A DNA stretch of 40,213 nucleotides from an uncultured Pelagibacteraceae bacterium (GCA_902593405.1 CACJIB010000012.1:1-40213); one strand, 5' to 3'. Positions 1 through 8,363 are shown, numbered from the stretch's first letter. Notes: generated by a model from the sequence alone, not told the origin. Translations and numbers: made by a program.

Positions 1-1007
1 TTAATGATAAAGAGTTCTTTGTTTTACTTGGACCATCTGGATGTGGAAAGACTACAACACTTCGAATGATTGCAGGATTAGAATTACCTACATCTGGTGA
101 GATATATCTTGGAGATGAAGAAGTAGGAATGTTAAGAGCATCAGAAAGAGATATTGCTTTTGTTTTCCAATTATTTGCCCTCTATCCACACATGAATGTA
201 AGAAACAACTTATCGTTTCCTCTAAAAATGCAGGGTTATAAAAAAAGTGATATCAAAAATCGAGTTGAAGAAGCAGCAAAACTTTTAAGAATTGATCACA
301 TTTTAAATTCTAACATTTCCTCTCTTTCGGGAGGTGATAGACAGCGGGTAGCTTTAGGTAGAGCACTAGTTAGAAGACCAAAAGCATTTTTGATGGACGA
401 GCCATTGGGAACTTTAGATGCTGAATTTAGAGAATTAATGTGTCTAGAATTAAAAAAACTACATTTAGATATTGGAGCAACTACAGTTTATGTAACTCAT
501 GATCAGTTAGAAGCAATGTCATTAGCTGACCGAATTGCAGTTATGGATGGTGGTGAAATATTACAAGCTGATGAGCCTAATATTATTTACAATAAACCTA
601 AAACTAAATTTGTGGCCTCATTTATAGGATCTCCAGGTATGAACTTTTTTGAAGTTAATGAGGGAATTTCTAAAGATCAATCATTTGTAAATATTGAAGG
701 AGCTAAATTTGATATTCCCAAACAACTTGAGGAATCAAAAGGAAGTAAAAATTTCTTTGGAATACGTCCAGAAAATTTAACTCTAAATAATAATGAAGGT
801 CTAAAAGGTTCAGTTTTTGGAGTAGAGTATTTAGGATCAAGAAAAATAATTACAGTTAAAACAAGTTTAGGTGAAATTAAAGTTAAAACAGATATTTCTA
901 TTAACGTTAAATTGAATGAAAATGTGCAGGTTAAACCTTTAAATAATAATATTATTATTTTTGACGGTCAAACGGACAAATCTTTAAATAGTGAGTTTAT
1001 AAAATAA
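1..1007 (+). CDS. Sugar-type ABC transporter ATP-binding protein (5' end outside window)
   Basis: MalK/UgpC-type ATPase that would power import of a sugar or polyol at the inner membrane. The frame is open to the left edge (first full codon at base 3), so the gene starts before the window. Walker A GPSGCGKT is read at bases 30-53, upstream of the first in-window ATG at 66. Then come the Q-loop region (FVFQLFALYPHMNV), a signature reading LSGGDRQR instead of the usual LSGGQ, Walker B (AFLMDEP), the switch His (YVTHDQ) and a C-terminal TOBE-like regulatory domain of about 100 residues. Its stop overlaps the next gene's start (TAATG). Two ATPases in tandem resemble the paired GlpS/GlpT ATPases of rhizobial glycerol transporters; permeases and binding protein would lie to the left. 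Family certain, substrate inferred only from dhaL/dhaK next door. Confidence 0.93.
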   Translation, partial: NDKEFFVLLGPSGCGKTTTLRMIAGLELPTSGEIYLGDEEVGMLRASERDIAFVFQLFALYPHMNVRNNLSFPLKMQGYKKSDIKNRVEEAAKLLRIDHILNSNISSLSGGDRQRVALGRALVRRPKAFLMDEPLGTLDAEFRELMCLELKKLHLDIGATTVYVTHDQLEAMSLADRIAVMDGGEILQADEPNIIYNKPKTKFVASFIGSPGMNFFEVNEGISKDQSFVNIEGAKFDIPKQLEESKGSKNFFGIRPENLTLNNNEGLKGSVFGVEYLGSRKIITVKTSLGEIKVKTDISINVKLNENVQVKPLNNNIIIFDGQTDKSLNSEFIK

Positions 1008-2008
1008 TGGCAAAAGTAGAATTAAAAAAATTATTTAAAACTTATAATAAAAAAATTAAAGCTTTGGAGGATATAAATCTTACAATTGAAGATGGTCAAT
1101 TTTTTGTATTACTGGGTCCATCTGGTGCCGGAAAAACTACAACACTTAGATGTATAGCTGGTTTAGAAAAAATTGATTCTGGGGATGTATTATTCAATGA
1201 TGAAAATATAACTCATGATCAACCTGCTTCAAGAGATGTATCTTTTGTTTTTCAACAATACTCACTTTATCCTCATTATACTGTTTATGAAAATCTTGCT
1301 TTTCCTTTGAGGTCTCCAATGAGAAAACTTCCTGATGAAGAAATAAAAAATAAAGTAGAGAAAATTGCTGAAATGCTCAAAATTACAAACAAATTAAAAA
1401 ATAAAGCAACTGAACTTTCTGGTGGAGAAATGCAAAGGGTAGCTATTGGTAGAGCTCTAGTTCGTGAACCAAATATTTATTTAATGGATGAGCCACTTTC
1501 CTCATTAGATGCTAAACTAAGAGAAACCCTAAGAGTTGAATTAAAAAATATTCAATTAAATCTAAATGCTACTATATTGTATGTTACACATGATCAGGCT
1601 GAAGCAACAACATTGGCAGATAAAATTGGAGTTTTAAAAGAAGGCAAAATTGTTCAAATTGGAACTCCTGAAGAAATTTATGAAAATCCAAATTCAATTT
1701 ATGTATCCCAAAGATTGGGGTCACCAAAAATAAATATTTTACCTGGTTCTTTATTTAAACTAGATAACAAAATACCAAAAATTGGACTTAGACCAGAAAA
1801 TATAGAGTTAGGTGATGGACCATACGAAGGAAAGGTTGTCTCTATAGAAAATTTAGGTTCAGAGACTGTGGTAGCTATTAATTTTCAAGACAATGAAATA
1901 TTAGCTTCAATTCAGGGTAGCTATAAGTCATCAATTAACGAAAAAATTAATTTTGACATTAAAGTTTTAAAATTTGATAACGGAGACCAAAGGATACATG
2001 AGCGTTAA
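1007..2008 (+). CDS. Sugar-type ABC transporter ATP-binding protein, second of pair
   Basis: Full-length MalK-type ATPase of 333 residues. Visible are Walker A GPSGAGKTT (about residues 38-46), Q-loop FVFQQYSLYPH, signature LSGGEMQR, Walker B IYLMDEP, D-loop SSLDAK and the switch His in YVTHDQ, followed by a shorter C-terminal TOBE-like segment containing GLRPENIEL. It starts inside the stop of the first ATPase (1-base overlap) and its own last 11 bases overlap dhaL, so all three are translationally coupled. The two ATPases differ in sequence and probably form a heterodimer, as in tandem-ATPase polyol transporters. The dihydroxyacetone-kinase genes that follow suggest a glycerol, dihydroxyacetone or tetrose-type substrate; this is inference. 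Confidence 0.93.
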   Translation: MAKVELKKLFKTYNKKIKALEDINLTIEDGQFFVLLGPSGAGKTTTLRCIAGLEKIDSGDVLFNDENITHDQPASRDVSFVFQQYSLYPHYTVYENLAFPLRSPMRKLPDEEIKNKVEKIAEMLKITNKLKNKATELSGGEMQRVAIGRALVREPNIYLMDEPLSSLDAKLRETLRVELKNIQLNLNATILYVTHDQAEATTLADKIGVLKEGKIVQIGTPEEIYENPNSIYVSQRLGSPKINILPGSLFKLDNKIPKIGLRPENIELGDGPYEGKVVSIENLGSETVVAINFQDNEILASIQGSYKSSINEKINFDIKVLKFDNGDQRIHER

Positions 2009-2627
2009 TTTTTTAATTTCTCAAGCAAAAAATATTCAAATAGTTATTGATCAAAATGCAGCCGAAATTGAAGCACTAGATCAAAATATTGGAGATGGGG
2101 ATCATATATTTAATGTGCAAAGAGGTCTTAAGTTAGTAGTTGAGCTTGAAGATGATATTAAAAACCTACCCTTACAAAAAGGTTTAAATATGATTGCTAT
2201 GAAAGTCTTGTCAGGAATTGGTGGCTCTTCTGGAGCTTTGTTTGGAACTTTCTTTATGTCTATGGCTAAAACACCAGATCTAGATAAAGATATAGATTTT
2301 AAAAAAGCATGTGAAATGGTTATAACGGGAATTAATGCAATGAAGGAAAGAGGAAAAGCTGATGTTGGAGAAAAAACAATGATGGATGTTTTAATTCCAG
2401 TATCAGAAAAACTTAATGAGTTAAAAAGTGGTAATACGGATATGAAAGTAGGGTTAAGTGAGATAACAAAAATTGCAGAAGATAGAATGTTAGCAACAAA
2501 AGACATGCTTGCTACCAAAGGTAGAGCTTCATTTTTAGGAGAACGTGCCAAAGGTCATATAGATCCAGGAGCTCGTTCATCACAACTTATAATCGATACA
2601 ATATGCAAATCACTAATTAATAAATAG
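1998..2627 (+). CDS. dhaL: Dihydroxyacetone kinase-type subunit DhaL (nucleotide-binding)
   Basis: The nucleotide-binding partner of DhaK-type ketose kinases. I chose ATG 1998 (209 residues), preceded by AAAGGA, over the upstream TTG at 1974. The Mg-nucleotide motif LDQNIGDGDH is at residues 27-36, followed by a Gly/Ser-rich segment (GIGGSSGALFG) and a C-terminal GRASFLGERAKGHIDPGA stretch, all standard DhaL features. Usual DhaL length is about 210. The start lies inside the preceding ATPase gene. Separate DhaK and DhaL polypeptides often take phosphate from a PTS protein DhaM, which is not in the window. Related split kinases acting on erythrulose or other tetroses use ATP directly, so the phosphate donor and substrate remain open. 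Confidence 0.9.
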   Translation: MSVNFLISQAKNIQIVIDQNAAEIEALDQNIGDGDHIFNVQRGLKLVVELEDDIKNLPLQKGLNMIAMKVLSGIGGSSGALFGTFFMSMAKTPDLDKDIDFKKACEMVITGINAMKERGKADVGEKTMMDVLIPVSEKLNELKSGNTDMKVGLSEITKIAEDRMLATKDMLATKGRASFLGERAKGHIDPGARSSQLIIDTICKSLINK

Positions 2628-2635
2628 GAGGAAAT

Positions 2636-3628
2636 ATGAAAAAATTTATAAATAATGTTGATGATTTTTTAATAGAAAGTCTTAATGGATTTGGTAAAGC
2701 GCATAGCGAAATAATTAAAGTAAATTTTGAGCCAAACTTCATTTCTAGAAAGACAAAAACCAAAGAAGGAAAAGTATCTTTAATTTCAGGTGGAGGAAGT
2801 GGACATGAACCGATGCACGGTGGTTTTGTTGGTCATGGAATGCTAGATGCAGCATGTCCAGGTTTTGTTTTTTCAGCACCTACTCCAGATCAAATGCAAG
2901 CTGCTGCTGAACATGTGGACAGCGGAGCTGGTGTTTTGTTCATAGTTAAAAATTATTCTGGAGATATTATGAATTTTCAAATGGGTGCAGAAATGTACTC
3001 AGGAAAAAATGATAGTATCATTACTAATGACGATGTCGCTGTTGAAGACTCTACGTTCACAACTGGTAGAAGAGGTGTGGCTGCAACAGTTTTGGTCGAA
3101 AAGATTGTTGGATCACTTGCTGAGAATGGAGGTTCTTTAGAAGAATGTAAAAAACTTGGTGAAAAAGTAAATAAAAACTCAGGCACTATGGGTGTTGCTT
3201 TTACTAGTTGCACAGTTCCTGCTGCAGGAAAACCAACTTTTGATATTGGAAATGATGAAATGGAATTTGGAGTAGGTATACACGGTGAACCTGGAAGAAA
3301 GAGAGAAAAAATTCAACCATCAAAAACAATAGTCAATAATATGTTGCAAGCTATACTTGATGATTTAAAACCACAAAAAAATGAAAAGACTCTTCTATTT
3401 GTAAATGGTATGGGCGGAACTCCTCTTACTGAATTATATTTAGTATACGATGATGCTTGTGAAATTTTAAAATCTAAAGGTATTGAAATCACAAGAAGTT
3501 TAGTTGGTAATTATTGTACATCACTTGAAATGCAAGGAGCATCTATAACACTACTAAAATGTGATGAAGAAATTTTAAAAAATTGGGATGCACCTGTACA
3601 TACTGCAGCTATGCGATGGGGTATGTAA
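2636..3628 (+). CDS. dhaK: Dihydroxyacetone kinase-type subunit DhaK (substrate-binding)
   Basis: Substrate-binding subunit that holds a short ketose covalently while DhaL supplies the phosphate. It has 330 residues with GGGSGHEPMHGGFVGHGML at 52-70, DAACPGFVFSAP just after, NYSGD with Asp110, and GIHGEPG with His216, equivalent to the hemiaminal-forming His of characterised DhaK. A strong Shine-Dalgarno (AGGAGG) lies just upstream of ATG 2636. It closes a four-gene transport-and-phosphorylation set with the two ATPases and dhaL. DhaK homologues also act on L- or D-erythrulose, so the substrate may be a tetrose derivative instead of dihydroxyacetone. The downstream 2-hydroxyacid dehydrogenase gene is on the same strand after a 59-base gap with no obvious terminator. 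Confidence 0.93.
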   Translation: MKKFINNVDDFLIESLNGFGKAHSEIIKVNFEPNFISRKTKTKEGKVSLISGGGSGHEPMHGGFVGHGMLDAACPGFVFSAPTPDQMQAAAEHVDSGAGVLFIVKNYSGDIMNFQMGAEMYSGKNDSIITNDDVAVEDSTFTTGRRGVAATVLVEKIVGSLAENGGSLEECKKLGEKVNKNSGTMGVAFTSCTVPAAGKPTFDIGNDEMEFGVGIHGEPGRKREKIQPSKTIVNNMLQAILDDLKPQKNEKTLLFVNGMGGTPLTELYLVYDDACEILKSKGIEITRSLVGNYCTSLEMQGASITLLKCDEEILKNWDAPVHTAAMRWGM

Positions 3629-3687
3629 AAAGTAATTTACATTTTTAATTAATTTTCGTATTAGAAAGTCCTTATTAAAACTTAACT

Positions 3688-4653
3688 ATGAGTAGTAAAA
3701 AAAAAATTTTAATTATTCAGCCTATTCACACTGCGGGTATAAAATTATTAGAAGATAATTCTGATTATGAATTTGAAATAGTAGAAAATACAGATAACGA
3801 ATTTTTAAAATCCAAGATAAAGGATTGTGATGGTATTTCTATCAGGACTGCAAAACTTTCTGGTGAAGTTATAAAAGGTTCAACTAAATTAAAAATTATT
3901 TCAAGACATGGTGTTGGTTATGACAATATAGACTTAGAGAGCACTAAAAAAAATAATATTACTCTTGCGATTACAGCAACTGCAAATGCAGTAGCAGTAG
4001 CTGAACATGTGATGTTTATGCTACTAAATATTTCTAAAAAAGGAAATATGTATGATGAAACTGTTAAAAGCGGCAAATTCAATGATCGAAATAAATTGCC
4101 CAAAACAGTTGAATTGTGGAATAAAAATATATTGATTGCTGGGTTTGGTCGTATAGGACAAGCTTTGATAAAAAGATGTCATGGATTTGAAATGAAAGTT
4201 TTTGTTTATGATCCATTTGTATCTAAAGAAATGATTGAAAAGCATGGCGGTATAAAAGTCGATAATTTAGAGGAAGCCTCAAAAGACATGGACGCAATAT
4301 CTCTTCATGTGCCACTTAATGAAAAAACTAAAAATATTATCAATTATGACTTGCTGAAAAATATGAAAAAAAATTGCATTATAATTAATGCTGCAAGAGG
4401 TGGGGTTATAAATGAAATTGATCTAGATAAAGCTTTGAATGAAAATTTAATTCTTGGAGCTGGTTTAGATGTTTTTGAAATTGAGCCACCTGATCCAAAT
4501 AATCCTTTACTTAAAAATAATAAAGTATTTTTAAGTCCACACACTGCTGCGTTCACTGAGGAATGCATGACTAGAATGGGAAAAGAAACAATTCAAAATA
4601 TCATTGATTTTTTTGATAAAAAGTTGGAAAAATCAAAAACTGTAAAACTATAA
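3688..4653 (+). CDS. D-isomer-specific 2-hydroxyacid dehydrogenase (NAD-dependent)
   Basis: Reduces a 2-keto acid, or oxidises a D-2-hydroxy acid, with NAD(P)H; it belongs to the SerA/glyoxylate-hydroxypyruvate reductase group. The 321-residue chain shows the Rossmann motif GFGRIG at 152-157, VYDPF at the end of the second beta strand, and the catalytic triad Arg237 (NAARGG), Glu266 (DVFEIEP) and His285 (SPHTAA). There is no C-terminal ACT domain, so it is not the long regulated form of phosphoglycerate dehydrogenase. It follows dhaK by 59 bases and may act on a C3-C4 acid made in the same pathway, such as hydroxypyruvate or an erythronate derivative; that link is inference. Confidence 0.88.
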   Translation: MSSKKKILIIQPIHTAGIKLLEDNSDYEFEIVENTDNEFLKSKIKDCDGISIRTAKLSGEVIKGSTKLKIISRHGVGYDNIDLESTKKNNITLAITATANAVAVAEHVMFMLLNISKKGNMYDETVKSGKFNDRNKLPKTVELWNKNILIAGFGRIGQALIKRCHGFEMKVFVYDPFVSKEMIEKHGGIKVDNLEEASKDMDAISLHVPLNEKTKNIINYDLLKNMKKNCIIINAARGGVINEIDLDKALNENLILGAGLDVFEIEPPDPNNPLLKNNKVFLSPHTAAFTEECMTRMGKETIQNIIDFFDKKLEKSKTVKL

Positions 4654-4654
4654 A

Positions 4655-5155
4655 ATGAAAATTAACTTTAAAAATTTTGGCTTCTTAGAATTTTTAGTGT
4701 CTGCTTCTGCAATATTTGTAATTAGTATGCTAATTTGGACGGCAAGCACAAGACCTGCAGTGGAAGCAAAAGCTAATTTGGTTAAAGAAAATCACAATAA
4801 AGTTGTTGATCTTATCAATGAGGAAATAAATAAGTGTGGAAATAATGACAAAGGTAAATTTACTGTTTGGGGTGACCCGTGTAACGGTGAGTGGATAGCA
4901 GATAAAGTTGTTAACTATATAAATAAAAATTTAAAAATTGAAAATCCTTTTTCAGATGACTCAAAAGTTAAAACTGATCCTGATCCAAGAATAAAAGCTG
5001 AAGGTAAAGCTGGTCAATCAGTTGAGATGGGAGTGATTTTTGTGATGTCTTCTAACTTTTTACCTGACCCAGGATCCGAATGGATAGTTGGTACTTGCTT
5101 CAAGTCTCCTTGTGTTGCTGCAGGAAATAATGAACTTACTTCTATTTATAGATAA
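4655..5155 (+). CDS. Orphan membrane-anchored protein with pilin-like N-terminus
   Basis: No family recognised. The 166-residue protein has a short polar N-terminus, one hydrophobic helix at about residues 10-29 and an extracytoplasmic remainder. The region FGFLEFLVSASAIFVISMLI resembles a type IV pilin/pseudopilin helix (compare FTLIELLV), with Glu12 placed like the conserved Glu5 of mature pilins. It lacks a classical Gly-Phe prepilin peptidase site directly before that helix, although Asn-Phe-Gly-Phe is close. The outer part carries four cysteines (in NKCGNN, DPCNGEW and TCFKSPC), enough for two disulfides. The gene begins one base after the dehydrogenase stop and meets iolE tail to tail, so it may be the last gene of the dha operon. 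Function unknown. Confidence 0.7.
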   Translation: MKINFKNFGFLEFLVSASAIFVISMLIWTASTRPAVEAKANLVKENHNKVVDLINEEINKCGNNDKGKFTVWGDPCNGEWIADKVVNYINKNLKIENPFSDDSKVKTDPDPRIKAEGKAGQSVEMGVIFVMSSNFLPDPGSEWIVGTCFKSPCVAAGNNELTSIYR

Positions 5156-6058
5156 TCAATTTTTATAGATCTCTATATTACTACTATTTAAGGTTTCAGT
5201 TAGATATTTATAACCAATCTTTGCATATTCAAAAGGATTTGCTTTTGCTGGATCTTGCTCAGCTTCAACCACCAACCAGCCTGAATAATTTTTTTCTTTT
5301 AATACATCAAATAATGGTTTGTAATCAATACATCCATCTCCAGGTACTGTAAAAGCACCTTCTAAAAATGCACCTCTAAAACTTAAATCTTCTTTTAATG
5401 ATTTGTCTAACACATTTTTTCTAATATCCTTACAATGAATATGAATAACTCTATCACTAAAATTTTTTAACATTTTAAGAGAGTTACCTTGAGCAAAAAG
5501 CATATGACCGGTGTCTAAAGTAAGTTTTACGCTATCATCAGTGTTTTCTAGCAATCTTATAGTATCTTCCTCAGTTTCTATAACTGTCCCCATGTGATGA
5601 TGGTAAGCAAGTGGCATTCCTTGACCCTCTAAATATTTTCCCATCTCTGAAATTTTTGCATAGTATTCTTTGGCTTCATCAAGACTCATTTTTGGCCTTG
5701 TAGAAAGTTTTCTATTTGGGTCTCCTTGAATTGAACCCGAAACTTCTGCAAAAACCATGCAGGGAGAATTGCAATCTTTGAATAATTTTAGCTGAGCTTG
5801 TATTAAATTTATTTCCTCATTAACAGTATTTTTTCTTAAATTTGCCCCGTACCAACCTGAACAAAGATTTAAACTAAACTCTTTTAATTTAGGAATTAAT
5901 TCCTCAGAGTTTTTTGGAAATTTACCTCCAAACTCAATTCCAATAAAACCTGCTTGACTAGCTTCTGATAAGCATTGTTCCAATGAAGTATTGCCACCAA
6001 GTTCTGGCATGTCATCATTGCTCCATGCTATTGGTGCTATTCCTAATTTTACTGACAT
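5156..6058 (-). CDS. iolE: Myo-inosose-2 dehydratase
   Basis: Second step of myo-inositol catabolism: dehydrates 2-keto-myo-inositol (scyllo-inosose). The 300-residue TIM barrel of the xylose-isomerase-like family opens with the IolE hallmark IAPIAWSNDDMPELGG at residues 7-22, then GFIGIEFGGKFP. It also shows YHHHMGT (metal-ligand region), LTLDTGH, VIHIHCKDIR and VPGDGCIDY, as expected for this family. The gene is divergent from the Gfo/Idh/MocA genes (28 bases between start codons) and ends against the pilin-like gene. Together with iolG it provides the first two inositol steps; iolB, iolC, iolD and iolJ are not in the window. Confidence 0.9.
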   Translation of the reverse strand: MSVKLGIAPIAWSNDDMPELGGNTSLEQCLSEASQAGFIGIEFGGKFPKNSEELIPKLKEFSLNLCSGWYGANLRKNTVNEEINLIQAQLKLFKDCNSPCMVFAEVSGSIQGDPNRKLSTRPKMSLDEAKEYYAKISEMGKYLEGQGMPLAYHHHMGTVIETEEDTIRLLENTDDSVKLTLDTGHMLFAQGNSLKMLKNFSDRVIHIHCKDIRKNVLDKSLKEDLSFRGAFLEGAFTVPGDGCIDYKPLFDVLKEKNYSGWLVVEAEQDPAKANPFEYAKIGYKYLTETLNSSNIEIYKN

Positions 6059-6086
6059 AAATATTTTTTTTGCTAAGATATATTCA

Positions 6087-7235
6087 ATGTTTAAATCAAT
6101 TAAAACTAAAAAATTAAGTTTAGGAATTGTTGGAGGTGGCCCTGGATCTTGGATTGGTCATGTTCATCGAATCTCATCTAGATTTGATGATCAATACGAA
6201 ATAGTAGCTGGTGTATTTTCTAGAAATGTAAAACTTTCAACAAAGTTTGGAAAGAGTATAGGGATTTCCTCTGACAGATGTTACTCAAATTATAAAGAAA
6301 TGGCTGAAAAAGAATCTAAGAGAAAAGATGGAATTAACGTAGTTGCTATAATGACACCTCCATCGAGTCATCAAATTATTGCTGAAAAATTTATTTCCAA
6401 AAATGTAAATATAATTTCTGATAAACCTTTTGCAGGAAATTTAGAGCAAGCAAAAAAACTTTTCAAATCAATTAAAAAAAATAAAAAAATTAAATATGCA
6501 CTTACACATAACTACTCAGCTTATCCTATGGTTAGACAGGCAAAAATTCTTGTTGAGAGAGGCAAGATAGGAAAAGTAAGAATGATAAATGTTGAGTATG
6601 TGCAGGATTGGTCTGATGGATCATCTATCAATAGCAGAAATGCGAAAAAGAAATTAAAATGGAAACTTGATAAAAATATTGTTGGTTCGTCAGCTGTTTT
6701 AAATGAAATTGGCTCACATGCTTATCATTTAGCAATGTATATATCTGGTTTAAAGGGAGCAAATGTTTTTGCTGATATAAAACAAATTTCTCCAAAGATA
6801 AAAATGGATGATAATGCTCAAGTTATGATTAATTTTACAAACGGTGCAAAGGGTATGTTTTGGACTAGCGTAATGTCTAGAGGAGGAGTTTATGGATTAA
6901 GAATAAGAGTCTATGGTGACAAAGGGAGTTTAGAATGGGTTCAAAATGATCCTGGTTACTTAAAGTTGAATCCATTGAAAGGTGCTGTAAAACTTCTTGA
7001 AAGAGGTTTTCATAATGCAGATTTTTCGAAGAATTTTTCTAGAATTAAGTTTGGACATCCAGAAGGATATTTAGATGCGTTTGCAAATATATATAAAGAA
7101 TTCGCACAATCGTTAAAAAGTAAAAAAAATAAACGATATTTTTATCCTGATGAAGATGAAGGATTTGAAACTGCTAAATTTATTAATGCATGTAAGATTT
7201 CATCAAAAAGTAAAAAATGGGTAAAAATCAAATAA
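6087..7235 (+). CDS. Gfo/Idh/MocA-family oxidoreductase (probable inositol or sugar dehydrogenase)
   Basis: NAD(P)-dependent sugar or cyclitol dehydrogenase of about 382 residues. I start it at ATG 6087; an in-frame start at 5991 would run back into iolE and add an unrelated N-terminus. The Rossmann start LGIVGGGPGSWIGHVHRI is near residues 11-28, with a variant GGGPGSWIG loop where many relatives have GxGxxG. The substrate-side motif SDKPFAG replaces the common EKP, with Lys kept. NEIGSHAYHLAMYISG carries the catalytic-helix His pattern. It overlaps iolG by 19 bases. Context with iolE and iolG suggests a second inositol isomer (such as scyllo-inositol) or a related cyclitol as substrate. Family clear, substrate inferred. 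Confidence 0.85.
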   Translation: MFKSIKTKKLSLGIVGGGPGSWIGHVHRISSRFDDQYEIVAGVFSRNVKLSTKFGKSIGISSDRCYSNYKEMAEKESKRKDGINVVAIMTPPSSHQIIAEKFISKNVNIISDKPFAGNLEQAKKLFKSIKKNKKIKYALTHNYSAYPMVRQAKILVERGKIGKVRMINVEYVQDWSDGSSINSRNAKKKLKWKLDKNIVGSSAVLNEIGSHAYHLAMYISGLKGANVFADIKQISPKIKMDDNAQVMINFTNGAKGMFWTSVMSRGGVYGLRIRVYGDKGSLEWVQNDPGYLKLNPLKGAVKLLERGFHNADFSKNFSRIKFGHPEGYLDAFANIYKEFAQSLKSKKNKRYFYPDEDEGFETAKFINACKISSKSKKWVKIK

Positions 7236-8230
7236 ACGTTGCTTTACTTGGTCTAGGTAGAATAGGTCAAATGCATGCTGAAAACTTAATAAATCATAAA
7301 AGTTTCAAACTAAAATATACTTTCGATATTAGTAAAAAATTAGCTAAAAAAATTTCAAGAAAATTTAATACAATTGATATTAATACCCCTGAAAAAGCTT
7401 TTAGAGATAAAAATATAGATTTAATATTTATTGCATCTAGTACTTCTACTCATATTAAATTTATAAAAGAGGGAGCAAAATATAAAAAAGTAGTCTTTTG
7501 TGAAAAACCTTTAGATCTAAATATTGATAAGGTTAATAAATGTTCAAAAGAGATCAAAAAATATAAACCTAAAATACAATTAGGTTTTAACAGAAGGTAC
7601 GACCCAGGACATAGTTCAATAAAACAAGAATTAAGAAAAGGAAAAATTGGAAAACTAGAAAAAATAATTATCACCAGCCGGGATCCTGCCCCACCTTCAT
7701 TAAATTATTTAAAAGTATCCGGTGGCATATTTAAAGACATGATGATTCATGACTTTGATTTGTTAAGATTTTATTTGGAAAAAGATGAGATAGAAAATAT
7801 TTTTACTACAGCTAGTAATATTTCAGATAAAAGATTTGATAAAATTAAAGATTATGAACTAGCTTCATGTCTTTTGAAATCAAAAAAAGGTGTACAATGT
7901 ATAATTACAAATTCTAGACACTGTAGCTTTGGGTACGATCAAAGAGTAGAGTTATTTGGCTCAAAAGGAATGTTAATATCTGGAAATAAAAGTGAGAATG
8001 AAACAGAGATTTTTACAAAAAACAACACATCACAGAAAAAACCACTTTTAAATTTTTTTATAGATAGGTATGTTGATGCTTACAGACTTCAACTTAATGA
8101 ATTAGCATTATATTCAACAAAAAAAAAGTCCCCAATTTCAAGTTTTGAGGATGGAAGAAGAGCTTTGATTATTGCTAACGCCGCTTCACAGTCCTTAAAA
8201 CAAAGAAAACAAATAAAAATTAGGTTTTAA
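7217..8230 (+). CDS. iolG: Inositol 2-dehydrogenase
   Basis: First enzyme of myo-inositol catabolism, oxidising inositol to scyllo-inosose with NAD. The 337-residue chain has GLGRIGQMHAENL near the N-terminus, CEKPLDLN (Lys in the EKP motif), GFNRRYDPGH, ITSRDPAPP and SGGIFKDMMIHDFDLLRF with the catalytic Asp and His. From memory these blocks follow rhizobial IdhA/IolG closely. It starts inside the end of the preceding dehydrogenase gene (19-base overlap), so the two are coupled. The 133-base leader of the ABC transporter follows. iolE on the opposite strand supplies the next step. Confidence 0.87.
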   Translation: MGKNQINVALLGLGRIGQMHAENLINHKSFKLKYTFDISKKLAKKISRKFNTIDINTPEKAFRDKNIDLIFIASSTSTHIKFIKEGAKYKKVVFCEKPLDLNIDKVNKCSKEIKKYKPKIQLGFNRRYDPGHSSIKQELRKGKIGKLEKIIITSRDPAPPSLNYLKVSGGIFKDMMIHDFDLLRFYLEKDEIENIFTTASNISDKRFDKIKDYELASCLLKSKKGVQCIITNSRHCSFGYDQRVELFGSKGMLISGNKSENETEIFTKNNTSQKKPLLNFFIDRYVDAYRLQLNELALYSTKKKSPISSFEDGRRALIIANAASQSLKQRKQIKIRF

Positions 8231-8253
8231 TTCTAAATTATAATTATTCTAAG

Positions 8254-8276
8254 ATATGTATATTTTCTATACATAT
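8254..8276. repeat. Perfect palindrome after iolG (9-base arms)
   Basis: ATATGTATA (8254-8262) and TATACATAT (8268-8276) are perfect inverted copies around a 5-base centre. There is no T-run after either side, so it is a weak candidate for an intrinsic terminator. It could instead be an operator or an mRNA 3'-end stabilising hairpin for iolG. It immediately precedes a possible -35 (TTGTCC). Confidence 0.6.
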
Positions 8277-8357
8277 TGTCCATGACACCTTTACAACCTA
8301 CTTTTTTTTATGTTAACGTCCGCGCATTAAAAGTTAACTTTTATTTAAACGAGAGGG
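8276..8357 (+). promoter_or_regulatory. Leader of the sugar-binding protein gene: possible promoter and operator pair
   Basis: A possible promoter is TTGTCC (8276-8281), 17 bases, TACTTT (8299-8304). Downstream lie two copies of GTTAAC at 8312-8317 and 8333-8338, exactly 21 bases apart. The second is embedded in a 14-base perfect palindrome, AAAAGTTAACTTTT (8329-8342). Two sites two helical turns apart just past the promoter suggest repressor binding. The Shine-Dalgarno GAGAGG ends a few bases before ATG 8364. All inference from sequence pattern. Confidence 0.35.
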
Positions 8358-8363
8358 AAATAA

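Noticed and set aside
66-68. ATG as start of the first ABC ATPase
   Set aside because: Walker A is encoded upstream of it in the same frame, so the start is outside the window.
1974-1997. TTG start for dhaL
   Set aside because: ATG 1998 has a better ribosome site and gives the usual family length.
5991-6086. Upstream start for the first Gfo/Idh/MocA gene
   Set aside because: It would run antisense through the iolE start and add an N-terminus unlike the family, which begins at the Rossmann strand shortly after ATG 6087.
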